The notes beneath the pieces are model-generated. The model searched no databases. It saw only the letters and a program-made list of their open reading frames with translations, and was not told the DNA's origin. Of a stretch of 64,000 nt of DNA, positions 41,778-56,700 are shown one piece after another (the stretch's first letter is position 1; every line of letters starts with the position of its first letter). This stretch comes from Acanthaster planci (Eukaryota > Echinodermata > Asteroidea > Valvatida > Acanthasteridae): the NCBI RefSeq assembly GCF_001949145.1, contig NW_019091376.1:1296314-1360313 (forward strand), written 5' to 3'. The position numbers and the translations under genes were made by a program.

Positions 41778-44700
41778 ATGAGTGACCAGCGGACCAAGTG
41801 GACAGCTATTGTGGTGACTTGCACGGACGAAGCTTCTGCAGAACCACTCCAGTATGGTATGCTGTGTACAGTTATAAAGGGAAATCTAACTGTAATCATA
41901 GTCTCTTATTGGTCGTTTCCCAGATCATTAATTGCCCCCATTGACATGCTGGATCAATGCCCTTGTTTGTCTTGCAAGTTTATTCCCTTTACTGCCCCAA
42001 ACTGCTCCCTGTTCTAGGATATTCAGATGTACCAGGTTATTCAGATATTCCATTGATAATTGAGTACTCAAATATTCAAAATTGAATGTACAAAGATATA
42101 CTGTACATCAATGAATAAAAAACAGAAAATTGTGTCCCAAAAGCATAGTTATGAGTAAACTTAAAAGGGGCTGTTACGGTACCTTCCTTCAGATGTTTCC
42201 TTTTCTATCTTTCTGTTAAAACATGTTCGTTTGTTTGTTTGTTTGTTTTGTTTCTTCTTTTGTAAGAATTTGGTACAACTGAATATTTGAATACAGCATC
42301 GAAGGTCAAACATTCAAATATTAAATTATTTCAACCGACCGACCTTTACCCAGTATTGTGTGATTATATAGACTCATAAAGGGTACTTACACCAGTTGTG
42401 TTTTTAAATACAAGTGCTCATGGGTTAAAAGTATTGCTGTCAGCAAACAAGGCCTGCACAATAATAATCAAAAAAACCCAAATATTCTTTACTGTACCCA
42501 TTCGATTTACTGTTTTCTGACCTTGGGAAATCTGCACTTTGGAATCTGCACTTTGTCTTGTACAACCCCAAACACAACTGGATACCATTTCTTTCGGTAG
42601 TACTCCAAGCTGTGACCAGGTTCAATGATAAGCTATTTACATACAGATTTGTTACATTGAACATTGGTACGTGTTTTTACAAATGCACAGGTTGGCTCCA
42701 AGAACACTAACAATGTAATTTATACTACTTATGATGGAAGAGGGCCATACTAAGAAACGGCGGTCTCGTGCGCTCAGGAAAAATCACAATTATAAAGTCT
42801 TTTTAAGAGCATTAAAAATTCCACTTAAATTAGAAACTAATAGCTATTATCATTTAATGGGATTTTCTGAAGAAAAAATGAACAAAGCCAGAAAACCTGA
42901 GAGAAAATGATCGTCAAATTCACACCTCTGTACATTTTCAATGGCCCGGTCACATGTCTTGCCACCAAGGCCATTTGTGCGCATGCGTACATAATTATGA
43001 ATTTATTGGTGAATAGGTCTTACTCAGGGTTGGAGGAAACTTTTTAGTTGCTTTTTTCACGTAACTGTACACAGTACATGTTAATACAGCTGGCAGTTAT
43101 GTTAGACCCGTGCATCAGACTTGATCCTCTTTACATGCTCTAAATTTTTCAGAAACTAATTTTAACCCCAGATTTTATTTTTGAAAAAAATTATAAAAGC
43201 ATATGAAATTTATGGAAATTGTAAGATTGAGGAATGATGTTAGGTTAAATGGATAGTTTTTGTGTTTTGCAAGCTTTTGCTATTTCCTTGGTTATTGCCT
43301 TTCGTGAATGCAGATCTAACGTGGGCCTTTTTCCAATACTCAACTTGGGCTCTGTCTCAGGCTTCAACTATTTTTTACCTCCTGAATTTGATGTTACGCA
43401 ATAGTAAGTTTGATAGTGCCACAAAACATCAAGTAAGATGCAAAAGAGCCAAGCATTACAGTACTCCAATTTAAGTTAAATGCTTCAGGCCCACAATCAA
43501 GGATTGGTTTTCCACACGAAGCCTGAGACAGAGACAAAGTTGATTATTGAAAAACGGCCCTAAACCTAGTTCATCTTTGAACTTTACCCTCTTGTGTCCT
43601 TCAAGTATGTACTAGTACTGTATGTATGTGGGTAGGCCCACACTACCGTTTGTAAACTTCAGTTCTGAAAGAGTCGATCCCTTTGTCTCATGGCAGAATT
43701 TTTCTTAATACCGAGTTGGTCATTTGTATTCGTGTTTCATGTACAGCACCTGTATCTCAAAGATACTGACGTTTTTGTGATTGAAAATGAATCTTGCAGA
43801 ATTGGAGGTTCGTCAGAAGAAGGGTTACATCGACAAGGATGTTCTCCTTCTGACTGTTGAAGACCCACAGACGAGAGTGGGCTCGGGAGGTGCCACCTTA
43901 AATGCTCTGCTGGTTGTGTCAGAGCATCTAAGCCAGCGGCATGGCTACACAGTGAGTATGTACAGTCCAAGGTGCATTGCCTGGTACATGTAGTGTAGTC
44001 ACTGTTTAGGTTTTGAAGGTGGAATGTACATGTAGGAGAGCATGTCTTCAAGATAATTGGGCAGAAAGGCTAACTGGCATGGCTGCTGAACAGGTGTGGA
44101 ACAGGTTAACTTTTTCCAATCATTACCCTCCCTCAGTGTTATTGTAAGGGCAGCCATGAACAGTTGGCCAAACATCCTCAAATAAGCAAAAATGAATTCC
44201 AGTTGTGTAAATATAGCAATGAAACTCTGTTTTTTCATGTTTACAGGTGGTGACCTCAGATGTTCTGCTTTATTCATATATACTAATTCTTCATGTGGTA
44301 TGTTAGCGTTCTTCTTATAGTGTAGCATATCAGGAGTGAAATTTTTCTTCATAAATATCTTAATTTTGAAGTTTAATGAGTGAAAAGTACATTTCATAGT
44401 TGACGAGAGACCCACATTTTTCTCATGGCAGGGGCGTAGCTTTTGCTTTGATTCCTGTGGGCGGGCCTTTGTGACCCTCCCAGTGAGGCATGCATCCAAG
44501 GGAGAAGCTGGCTATGAAGGATTAGTGACGAACATCGACCATCTGATTTGCACTGTCACAGATAAGGTACGGTGAGCTGCATGTATCTCTTAGGCACCAA
44601 TCGTCAACTTGCAGCATCACTGTGTTTGTATCTGTAAATGACCACCTTTGACCAGTACACTCCCCTGGGAGCTGAGATGACTTGAGGAATGTTTATGGGC

Positions 44701-47700
44701 CAAATGCGCAGGGGGTAATATGGTATAAAACCACACCAAGAATCTATCAGTACTCTGTATGTCTGTCATGGTATGGAGTTGTATGAAGACAGCATGCTCC
44801 AGCTGTGAAGGCAATGACCTTCACAAAATGTGAGACCTGGAAGATAAATGTACAGGTAACACTTTCTCAGTTGTTAGACTTTGTATTTCTATAGTGTAGT
44901 CAAATGTATTTATGTCCTAAGTTGTGGTGTAGTCGTCAGTATTTGGTAAATACTCTCTAGTCCCATGTGGTCGTCAGTAGGCGATGCTGTGGAGCTGCCA
45001 AGTACAGAACAATTTTAGTGAAGTGCTGAGTGATTTGCATTGTCAGTGACTGATTCTCAGATGATTTGCTCAGCACTGTGTTGTATTCGAGTCCATCACC
45101 AGTCCTTTCACATGTCCCTTCACAAGTCCAGTCAAAGGTCCCTTCACAAGTCCAGTCTAGTAACAGGGTAAACTTAGCAAAGGAATGCTTTTGTCACAGC
45201 TTATTTGAATGGCTTGTGACTTGGGTTAAGACTGAATGACTCGTATGAGGGACTTGTAGGGACTTTTGATGGACTCGAACACAACACTGGCTGAGTACAT
45301 AAACTCTGCCGAGCAGTAGTTTCTGTTTAGGCTGCATCTGAATCTGATGTTTAAGATACAATGTATGCAGGGCCATGTGACAATAGATGTAGCCGTAGCT
45401 CTGACAGCATGTGTCAGACACAGCCTTAGTTCCTAACAGGTCCTCAGAAGTGCTTCTCATGCATGGGTAAGCTGGATCTCAACTCACCTGAACAATCTGA
45501 TTTTGATCCTGTGAAAAGCTTTCTCAACTCCCTAGTCTTTCTGCAAGGCACTCTCACAGATTTTGCCTGGGTTTTGAATCTCTCGTTTTTACTCATCTGA
45601 ATTAAATTTGATTCTGTTTTCTGTGTGTGAATATCACATTGCAGCTTTCAACTGGCTGCCCGCCTGGTGTATGGGTCTGCAGCACAGACATGTTCCTTAC
45701 TGTACCGACCCCGCCCAAGATGGATTGGGCGGGGTTTGAAGGGGCGTGTGTCATAAGTGTGCCGGCCACACAGGAGTATGCACGCAATCATGGCATCTAC
45801 CGGATTGACAAGGATGTAAGTCACAATTTCCCCTTGGTATGGACAGCCTGCATGGTGTGCCCATAGTGAATTAAGCAGGTCTCTGTCCCTTCATGATTAG
45901 CATGGACGCACATACATCTTTGTGACTTCCGTTATTGCCAAATTGAAATAACAAACACCAGCCTCCCTTATAACGCACTCTTACTTGACCCTGCTGTCCT
46001 AAGATTATAAGTCCAAAGACTGATTTTTAATAGCTGTGCTGATTGTCAAGGTCTGTCTAAGAAACACATGCCCAAATTGTGAGAATTGCTTTACTTCAAA
46101 TAATCAAGTAACAAAAAGAGACAAATCTGAAATCTGTGCAGTATTTTGATTTTATAGGCAGAAAGTTGGATTGTACATGAAACATGAAATTTACAAAATC
46201 AGGGGTGGGGTTCATTATTGAGCAACCAGATGCATCTCTTAAACAGAGGATTAGTGTAATATTGTTTCTAAGAAGTCACAGTTAATGCTTGAAACCTCCC
46301 CAACTGTCCCCACTATCCCCTCCCCTCTGCAAGGCCCCTCTGCTCTTTTATTGTCAGTAGCAAGCCACCTGTAAAGACTTAAACATTGATTTTTTCACAG
46401 GGTGTTATTCAGGACATTTTCTTTCGTGGCGGGCCAACCGCAATGAAGATGTGTGCCCTGCGTGACGGTACAGGGGATCCGTCAGACCACATGGTGTCCC
46501 TGGTGGCTGGCGTGGTGTTCCTGAGCTCCAGGTAAGTACAGATGTGGCATTGTCACATGTCACTTAGACTCGACAAGTTGTTGATGGGATTCCGGTACTT
46601 TGAAGACAGCTCTGCCGTATCAGTTTTTGTGACTTAAAAAACCAGAGAACCATTGATTTGAATCACTTCTGTTGCAACAATATTAGCTGTTTCACTAACC
46701 ACGTAAGCACAGAAGCCTAGTGTGAATGCCAAAATTTCCATGCTAACTTTTGAAACACAGGCTGAACTTTCTGTTATAATTTGTAGTAAGCAGAGCCGTG
46801 AAATTTGAGGCCAGGGGTCAATGTCATCAAGTTGCTAATCATAGAAATTTGCTTAACCAGGAAATTACTGGCTCAGCAAAAAACTGGTTACCAGCCAAAG
46901 TGTCATGCAGTACATATTTGATGTAACTGGTTCTTAGTTGAATGTTGCTTTCCACAAACACCTGTTTAGCAGTAGTTCCCAAGTACTCCCGGCTAAGCCG
47001 CTAAAATAAGTGCATTAAGCGGAGACATCATCCTTTTTCTTCAAAATAAATTTTTGTGTGTGTCTCTTGAATAAATCACTAAAGACCGAAAAATAAGTCC
47101 TTGTTTATTACCTTTTAATTCAATTTTTTCAAATAAACATGTATGCCTTTCATGAATAAATCACTACATGTCTGGAAATTTGTCCCTGTCTGTTGCCTCC
47201 TGGAATACAGTTCATGTTTTCTCAAATTTTTTTGAATATGCGGGTTATCGCAGAGCTGCAGAGAAGTTTTTGTTTCTTCATGCATTGCCTGGTCTTGATG
47301 CATGCACCTACCTTGGAATGGACAGTGACGTTAAACCCATTGAGGTAGAGTTCATTTACCATTTCTGATTTTTCTTCTGTTGTTGCCTGTTGCTCATGGA
47401 AAATTCAGTGGCCATCACGATGGTCTTTGTGTAAACTGTAGGAAGTAATTTCAATTTTATTCCTTCTAATCGAGGAGATTAAAAATTTCAATTTTTATTC
47501 CATTTGTTTCAATGCCAATTCAATTAAAATTTTGCTTTTGAAATGATGAGATAAGTTGTATTTGAAGCATGCATCCACTGTCAATGTTCTGTTTCTGTAG
47601 ACTGGTTTAGAATTTCCTGAATGTGATCATGGTCATTTTTAATTGTTTTTCTTGTATTGATTGCATTTCGTCACAGCTCTCATTGTTCTTTGACATACTT

Positions 47701-50700
47701 CTGTGCCTGGCCAAGGATGTAACCAAGGAGGAATTTGTCTCTGGCGAGAAAGGTAAACCATACAATATGGCTTACAACAAGAAGGAGCACGAGCAAGGAA
47801 TTGTGCGCAATGCGAGGGCACAAATGTGGAACAAACTGAGGGGACTGCCGATGAAAGCAAGTAGGTGTTTTATTTCTGGAATGTACAAGCAGAGATAGAT
47901 CGTTCATATTGTTGTTTAAGGCCTTTCATTTCAAATAGGCTTAGAAGAACCAAAACTCAGAATCAACACTAAGGTTGTGCTTGTTTTTTTATTTTTTAGG
48001 CCCTTTATGCTGCCTAATCTGTCCATTAATTATTGCTGTTAAAAGTATTATGCGGTGCCAAGCTGCCAGATCTTAGTACTGAAAGCAACAGTATCTAAGG
48101 GGAAAAGAACAGTTGTCAATCACTGAATGACCAATAAATGAGTTGAAAGCAGCTTCAAATGAGGTAAACTGCTGACAGTGAAGTTGTCAAGATCATTACT
48201 TGCAAAATTTTGCACTGTATTCCTCACTGTTGCTGAGTTGCTTTCAGTTTACTTGACAGCACGGTGAATGCCTTGGCACTGATCGATGAAACCTCTTCAA
48301 GCCTTTTTCTTCTCCCCTGTCTTGGCTTGTTTTTGTCATGATGCAGTGATGATTCCTGATGGGAGTCACAATTACCTAACAATGTCCCCCAAGGAGCATC
48401 TGAAATACAGGTTGTCTTGCCCGCTGCACATGGACGAAGACAAGCAGTTCACCTGGGCCAACACTGTGCATTCTTTCATTCAGGTTTGCTTGCAAAAACT
48501 GAAACTTATGATATACTATTAAAAGCCATAACAGGAGCTATATTTCTTAACAGAAATAGTCTTTCTCCAGTATAATAAATCAGTATTATGGACTTGTTCA
48601 AAAAAATGAGGACTTTATAATTATTGAGCATATGGTAGTTGCAAATCTGTCACCATCAGTGTCAGAAATTTGCCCAGATGTGTAGTAATTCTCAGCCTGT
48701 TTCCTCACAGGGAACATGTGATGTCGAGGAATCAGCCGTAATAACAAACTGTACACTAGAGGGTCATGTGACCATCGGACCAAAATGTGCCATCTCACAT
48801 TGTCATCTTCAGGTGTGTTGTCCAGATTCATGGTTCATTCTAATATTTATTCATGGCATTGTTTATTAAATGTAGCATGAAGTCAATTGGGCAGTGAAAT
48901 GTCAAAATAATTTCTAAACAGAATTGTTTATGAACTCTTGATGAAGTCTGTTTTCAGTAAAGTAGAGCTATATTTAATTCACCTAACTTCATGTTTAAGG
49001 AAAAGAATTACAAACTTCATAAAGATTGGCAACAGTTATATACTGTGTAGCTGTTAGAATGGACTCCCCACACACACACATTGCTGCATTTATTTCCACG
49101 TTAATGTTCACACTTTGTGTTAACATTTCCTCTTGTCTGTCAGGGAGATATTGACATCCCAAAGGAGTCAGTTCTCATTAATATTAACAGCGACGCTTCC
49201 AAGGTAATCAGATACATGCACTTTGAAATCCAGAATACTCTGTCAGTAGTTGGTAAATGCAACAGTGAATGGGTACAAACGTCCAAATTTTCTCACTTAA
49301 TGAACAGTAATGGAGAGAATGACACCTTGCTTTTCTCTGAATGATAGCGTCATTTTTTCATGGGGTGTGAATGCACGACTAGGATTTCAACAATAGTGGC
49401 CATGAGACTGTTCAAAATTGACATCACTCTGTTGCATGCATGTAAATGGAGGAGCAAGGGACTGATTGCATGGGCCTGACTGTGACATTGAGGTTTGCCA
49501 CCAGTGTGCTCAGTTTGCTGTTGCGCAGGATTCAACTTTTGTTTTTAGAGATGATACAAGCATGTTGTGTTCCATTTGATCTGTTTGGCTCAGGCTTTGC
49601 AGCAGCACTCGCTGTCTGCTGGCATTTTCCTGCAAGCATTTCACGTCAGGGTTGGTGGATCCCAGAAGCGGGCATGCAAAGTTTACACAGTGATGGGACG
49701 ATTTGACAGCTTTGAGGTGAGTTTGAAATTGCCATGACAAAAATGTCATCGGCGCCTAGAAAGCCTGGACTTGGCACAGTGGAGGGCAAGATCTCAGAGG
49801 TAACTAGTTGGGGAGTAACCAGTGATGGAATGTGGTAGTGATTTTCCAAGGTACAATTATTTTCAATCGTTTCAAACCAGGAAAACCCAAAGTTTGAGAC
49901 CGCATGACCCCAATTTGACCACTGGTAGCCATTGACCTTAAGGAATGAAACCATTTTCTCATCCTTTTGTGTATTTAACCAATATCAGCCGGTCAATTGC
50001 CTCTTGGCAGTTTTGCCTGGGACCCTGGGGAGAATACAATGAAGAAAAGTTCAGTTCAAGAGGTAGGAGGGAAAATCCCTGAAATGTTCCTTGGAAAATC
50101 GAGTTAGGAACCAAAAATCCAACCATCCAAGGAGGTTTTAACACTGGTCGTAGAGATCGAAGATAAGAAAAGTTACCATTGTGTCTCGCTGTCTGTGACT
50201 GATACGTTTTGATTCCCTTTAATAAGATACAGATGTTACTCCATTCCTTGTTGTAGACACCCTATGTGAAGGGTACCAGTACTTTCTGTAACTCGCCATG
50301 GATCGTGTTCCTGACACGGACAGGTATTGACAGAGAAGACCTGTGGCCAACCAATCAGGTATTCAAAAAAGAAAAATCTTAATTGCAAAAGAGGGTTTAA
50401 TAGAGAGACAAGTAAGTCTGACATCAGACCAAGATGGATCAAAGTAGGAGTGCCAAATCTGCTTATGGATAAACCCTGATGTGTGTGTTTCCAAAAAAAT
50501 TGTATGTATCAAGAAAGCATCATTTTGGACATGGGACTTTGAGCTTTCATGTACAGAATTGTGATTTGCACATACATGCTTCCGCAGCAAAAGTAGTTTA
50601 CCAATTAAAAATCGGGAGATACTGCTGTTGACTGGTTCCCTGCCAAGTTTCAATTGGCACATGAATGTGTTGAAAACTTTTTTTGCTGAGCACCACATCC

Positions 50701-53700
50701 TGGACACAGCTTTACGAATGGATTCATTACTGCTAAGCAGATAAATTCTCACTGTTGCCCTCCCCTTCCTCTGTGATGACACCGTAGACAGACTACGATC
50801 GCACCCTGTTCAATGCCAAGCTCTTCCCAGTCTGGAACCTGAGGGAGGATGTGGGCATTGCCGAGACGCTGTGGTTAGAAGGTGGGGGGCAAGATGCTGG
50901 CATGCTCGCACGGTGGCGCTTGTCTTGGCGTCTCTCCTTTGAAGACATCCTGTCATGTGTAAACCTCTCGGCAGAGTTTGCGTGGAGAAGGTTTGTGAAA
51001 ACAAAACACACAAACAATTTTTTCAGGATAATATTTTCAAATACATGAGAAATAAAGTACAGTATATTTCTTTTATCAAAATGTCACTTGATGACACCTC
51101 TTACTATGTCTGTATCCTGGTTGGCCTCAATATAGTCCCTCATGGTTCTTAAAGTCATCACATGAGGTTGAATGGAACACGGAATAATGTAGTGCATCTG
51201 CATCCTGTATTTTCAGCCGAGTGATATACGGGACACCGACACGCTATGTTTTTTCATGTGGCATGAGCACGAGCGTGATGATAAATTTATCTTCAAGCAA
51301 ACTTGACTCATGTAAGGCTTCTGAAAAAAATTCTTCTTAGAGATGCACCGGTTTCAAACATTTGCAGACTTTGGCACATTCAAATGTGAAGTAGTTTAAT
51401 GGTGGTAGGAAAACCCCAGAAGAATGTTCTGGGTGAAAACCACAGAATCAAGTAGAGACTGAAAACCCAATTCACATGTGGACCAAGCCAGGAATCGAAC
51501 CCAGGCCACAAGGAAAGAACCACTACGCCAACCCACAAAAAATGTGCCAGGTTTGAATTTACAGTAAACTTTGCAGCTGTACGTTTTGCCTTTCATGTAA
51601 AACCAGCACATTGCACGAAGGTAAAATTTCTTATCACGTGGGGTTTGATTTGCACTGTGCAATATAGTTATAGGTCACATTGTTTGTTGCCATGAATGGA
51701 CTAATCAGAATTGGGAACTCCAGTTTGCTTGAAGATAAATTCATATGTATAGACTGTTACTGATGCAGGAAATTTGCATAATGGCATAATGTACTTTCAT
51801 AGTGTGCCTTCATAACTTGTATCTATGTGACCTCCAGTTTTCCAAATATGACATTTTTGAGATGGACTTCCTTTCAAATATCATGCGAGCGTAACTTCTA
51901 GAGCATGTAATCCCTAGTTGGGCATTTATATTCGACCAGTTTTGACAAATATTTGGTATTTGTTGGAAATTATCAAGATTTGTGTAGAAATGAAAAAATG
52001 GCAACGTCTCAGATTGTGGTGTGCCTTAAATAAACATACTAACAAAGATATTCCGTCCACTGTGTATATTCGTGTCTGCCTCAGACTTGCTCTTCAGTTA
52101 GTTTGCAGGCTGAGTCAATTGAATTATTCCAGGTTTTTGAATATTCGACCTTCGGTTTGATTGAATATCTGAATATTCAGTCATACCGACTGACAGCTTG
52201 TTGATGAACAAACTATACACAAAATCAGTTGCAATAATGCACACAATTGTGCATTATAATCACTTTAATAGCTTCTCACTTCTAAGTGTATCTCCAGCCA
52301 TGATTAAGCAAGATTTAAGAGATGAACAATACTTCTTGCCATGGAAATTTCCATTCCTTTTAAATTTTGTAGTGAATAATGTACTTTTTGAATCATAAGA
52401 TTTCTGTAGTTTATCATTTGAATCTGCTTGAAACAAGCGTACATAGTGCAAGTTTTTCTCATTTAAACAAGAAAATTCTACATTCCTTTTCATGAATTTT
52501 TGCACTGGAATATTCAAATTCGGAAAATATTCGAGTATTGATAATTGATTTTGATAATTCGGCACGGCCCTAGTCAGTGTACATTGTGTTATGTAGCACT
52601 AGTGGTTCAAAACATCACGTACAATACACATGCATGCATTCGTGTTCACACAAAATGAAGGATACGGTTGACTGGCTCAAGTAATAGCAACCTCATTCAT
52701 ATTCACTTTTCATATAGACTAATTTGCCAAGGCCACTCTATTATTGAACAGCTGACAAACATGTTGGCCAATGTTGATGGTATTGATTGGACTTGGGTTC
52801 CCTGTGGTTGCTTGATGGCAGACGTGCAGCTCTATAAAAACCCAAACCACTGAACTAGAATGAAACCCTCTGCTATTGACTCTGTTGACTTTAACCTGTT
52901 TACAGTTCTCAGGGATAAGGACAAATGGGGGCCTACATGTACATGTGGATGGTACATGAAAAAAAAATAATTTATTAATAAAACAGCTCTCAAAAATGAA
53001 CTTTTTCCCTCCCCCCAATAGTTTTTAACAAAAGTAATTTTATGAAACAAACTACATAAACTAAATAAACTATATTTTAACAAACCGTCCCGAGGGTTAA
53101 CGTTTGGCTACATTTATATTGCATGCATATCGTCTGCTACCTGTATTCATTAAATTTATTTCATTGTGAGTAGCAGGGAAAAAAGGGGGGGAAAGGCCTG
53201 AAAGTCGATATCCTAGACAGGTGAAAGGATAACAAAGATATGTTTTAGCTGTCAACAGCCACTTGGAATTTGTGTCCAACTAGAGATGTTTTACACGTCC
53301 TAGGGAGCTGTTCTATGGCATGGGCAGGCACAGGGTAAAGGATGTTCTGCTGGCTGGGGACAATCAGATCTTGATGCCATTCCTCAGAAGCGCTGCCGTC
53401 GAGGGCTACGCTGTGCAAATATTGGAGACGGTTGATCAAGGTAAGCCTCTAAGATAATTATTAAGTGAACAGGGCCTGCGTAGAGTCCTCTTACAGAGGA
53501 CAGGTCTTTGTTCCTGTGTGATATCCTTGAGTACACTCTTTTGTACTTCATTGTCATCTAACAAAACGGTGGAGTTTGGGCGGCCTGCTCTTGACACAGG
53601 TTTCTTGTTCCCGCGCTCAAACGCCAGAAACGGGAGTCAAGAACATTGTTCTCAGAACAGGATCACACACCACCTCCTCGTCAGGGTTTTAAAGGAACGC

Positions 53701-56700
53701 ACGGAAAAACTTGTGAGATTTTGATTTTTGAACAGCTGCAAAAAGTAGAGAGATGGCTTCCAAAGCCATAGACAATAGGAAGTTTTGCAAAATGAACATT
53801 AATTATTTTCCATAACACAGAAATGAATGTTCCTGTTTATATAGAAAATAATTCCGCCCATCCAAACATTAACTCTCGAATAATGTAGCCTACATGGATG
53901 CCTCCATGTTGCATGTTGCTTGTCACTAACTACCAGCGATAACCGGTTGTTTGTTCCTGGCTTTCGAGTGGCCGACCCATAAACAACAAATTGAACTGTT
54001 CATAAACATACGGGAACAAGCCGCCCAAACTCGGCCAACATAACCTATCTGTGAGGGTGCTCCACGCAGGCCCTCTATTGAGAAGATTGGTGGTGTTTTT
54101 TTATATGTAGGATAGATACTGATATTTCATTATAAGTAATAGTCCAATGGAGAGTAAACTATATTTTTTTCGGGGGGGGGTTGAAATTCCAAGCATAATG
54201 TGATACTTAGATAAGTTAAAAGGTATTGTTCATGCATCATTTATTTTTTCAAAGATTGTTCGGACATGGGTTATAATAATGTGGGGAAGCGTGTTTTAGG
54301 GGTCACCATAGTTTATTTGACATGCAAGCCCTTAGAAATGTATAACAAATACCTGCCAAGATGGTGCGGTGGGCGAGTGTACTCTTCCTTTCCAATGTGG
54401 GCACCATGGAGTGCTGTCTGGAAGGCCAAGTCTACAGCCGCACACTAGCCTGGAAATCAGGGAATATGGAATTTCATGTAAAGAAAATGAAGGAATAACA
54501 AGAGATTTGAATAGTAATCAAACCTAGATATTTTAACCCCCAAAAGTTGACGTGTAAATAAAACTCTGTACATTTTGAGACAGTTACATTTGGACTCTTT
54601 CTGCCCGTCTTCCTTGCCTTGGCATCCTTAAACTAATAATTTAAGCGGACCTCCTTAATAGATGGCCAGTCATGACAATAATAATACTAAACCATACTTA
54701 TAAGCGCATATCATAGTGAGATCCCTCTGCGCTGTCCTTGGGACAACAATGGTAGAGTTTGAATAGATATGTTTTGAGCCAGTTTTTGAACTGATAAATT
54801 GATTTGGCATGTTTGACAGCATCTGGTAAGTTGTTCCATATCAGAGCAGTAGCTGATTGAAAAGACTAGGACCCATAATGTTGATCATTGGTATTTGTCA
54901 TCAATGTATTTACCAAGTGCATGGATATTCTTCTTCCTGCTATCACTGACATAACTAATCAGTCCTTAGAACTCAGAACCTTTCCTGATTTCACTAAAGT
55001 CGTCAATGGTTATACCTACACGGAAAAAGCCAAAGCAAGACCCAGAAGACCTGAAAAACTATCACCCCATATCAAACCTTCCACTCCCAGAAAAATTCAT
55101 TGAACAGGTTGTTAGTGGTCAATTAATGAGATATCTTGCAGAAACTCCACCTTAGTGCTCCAACGAATTGGCAAGATTAGACCCTACCTCAACAAGGCTA
55201 CAACCAAACTTCTTACACATGCAATTGTATCATTGCTTCTGGACAATTGCAATAGCTTACTCTATGGTCTTCCAGACAAGGATCTATCAAAGCTGCAAAG
55301 AATACAGAACTCTGCTGCAAGATTAGTGATGAAGAAGGGAAAGTTTCAGCATGTATCTCCATTCTTACTAAACCTACATTGGTTGCCTATTAAGTGTAGA
55401 CTTAAATTTAAAGCACTCATTATTGTCTTTCAGTGCCTGTCTGGAACAGCTCCGGAATATCTTAACGAATTAATCCTACCTTACAAGCCACAAGTAACTT
55501 CTGCTCACAATCCAAGAACCTACTGGTTCCAGTTAATGTTAACACTAAGTCATTTGGGGGAAGGGCCTGTCAGAAAATAGCTCCAGACTTATTGAATTCA
55601 CTACGGCAGCAAATTGAGGCATGAAACCAATTTGGACTCATAAAACATAAAATATATTTGCTTAGTTAACACCATCCTCATCCCCGATTAATGTTGTATA
55701 ACCTGTTGTTTATTATGTAGACTATAGATTTGTAGATAGACAAGTAGATTGTCGTTTGTATTATGTAAAATTTCATTGTGCAGTGTATTGAGGTTTCTCC
55801 CAGTTATGAAATGCGCTAGATATAAAAAACTTATTATTTTCATCAAGGATTGTTCGGACGTAATGGGCATTGAGCATTGGTGTTTACAAGAACTGAGTGA
55901 GATCAGATCAAATTTGTCATACAGTAAAGCCAGAGGGAAGGATAAAGATTAATAGTCACATCAAAAGATTATGTGTATCATGGGGTCTTAAATAACTCAA
56001 TGATTTTTCAGAATGATTTCTGTTTAACTTGTTTTGATGTCTTTGTGTAGTGTTGAGACATTCCCTGACCTACCATTTTTGGTTATAAACACCTCTGCCA
56101 GGAATATGTGAGAGCAACTCGCCTAGCATAGCTGCCCGTGGCTTAGCTTTTATCGCCAACATCCTTGCTGCAATGGCTGATGGGAAGGGAGGACTGCGAA
56201 GTGGACCGGCAGCTAATCCTGCCTGGAAAAGTGCCTACCAGCTGCTGGAGGTAAAAGCCAGGGCCAGTTTTGCTTGGAACCCTTCAAATGTCTCCATTAT
56301 GTAGAAATACCCATTGGCATGTGTGTTGTTCTTTGTTTCCCAAGGGGTAGCAGAGACAAAAATGTAGCAGACCCCTGTTCAAGTGGCCAGGCTCTATCTA
56401 GCTGCTGCACTTTTGCAAAACCTCAATCCTAAACCTGGAGAATACGTGCCTACCAGCTGCTGGAGGTAAAAGCCAGGGCCAGTTTTGCTTGGAACCCTTC
56501 AAATGTCTCCATTATGTAGAAATACCCATAGACATGTGTGTTGTTCTTTGTTTCCCAAGGGGTAGCAGAGACAAAAAGTAGCAGACCCCTGTTCAAGTGG
56601 CCAGGCTCTATCTAGCTGCTGCACTTTTGCAAAACCTCAATCCTAAACTTGGAGAATACTGACAATTTGCAGGGTTATTAGACTTCACCACTGTGTTGCA

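Noticed and set aside
43999-44499. 166-codon minus-strand ORF
   Set aside because: Antisense to fucokinase exons 3-4 and the introns beside them, with no recognisable domain.
47066-47228. Possible ~87-bp tandem duplication before fucokinase exon 7
   Set aside because: Only 'tgaataaatcacta' and weak flanking similarity are shared, too little to separate from AT-rich chance resemblance.
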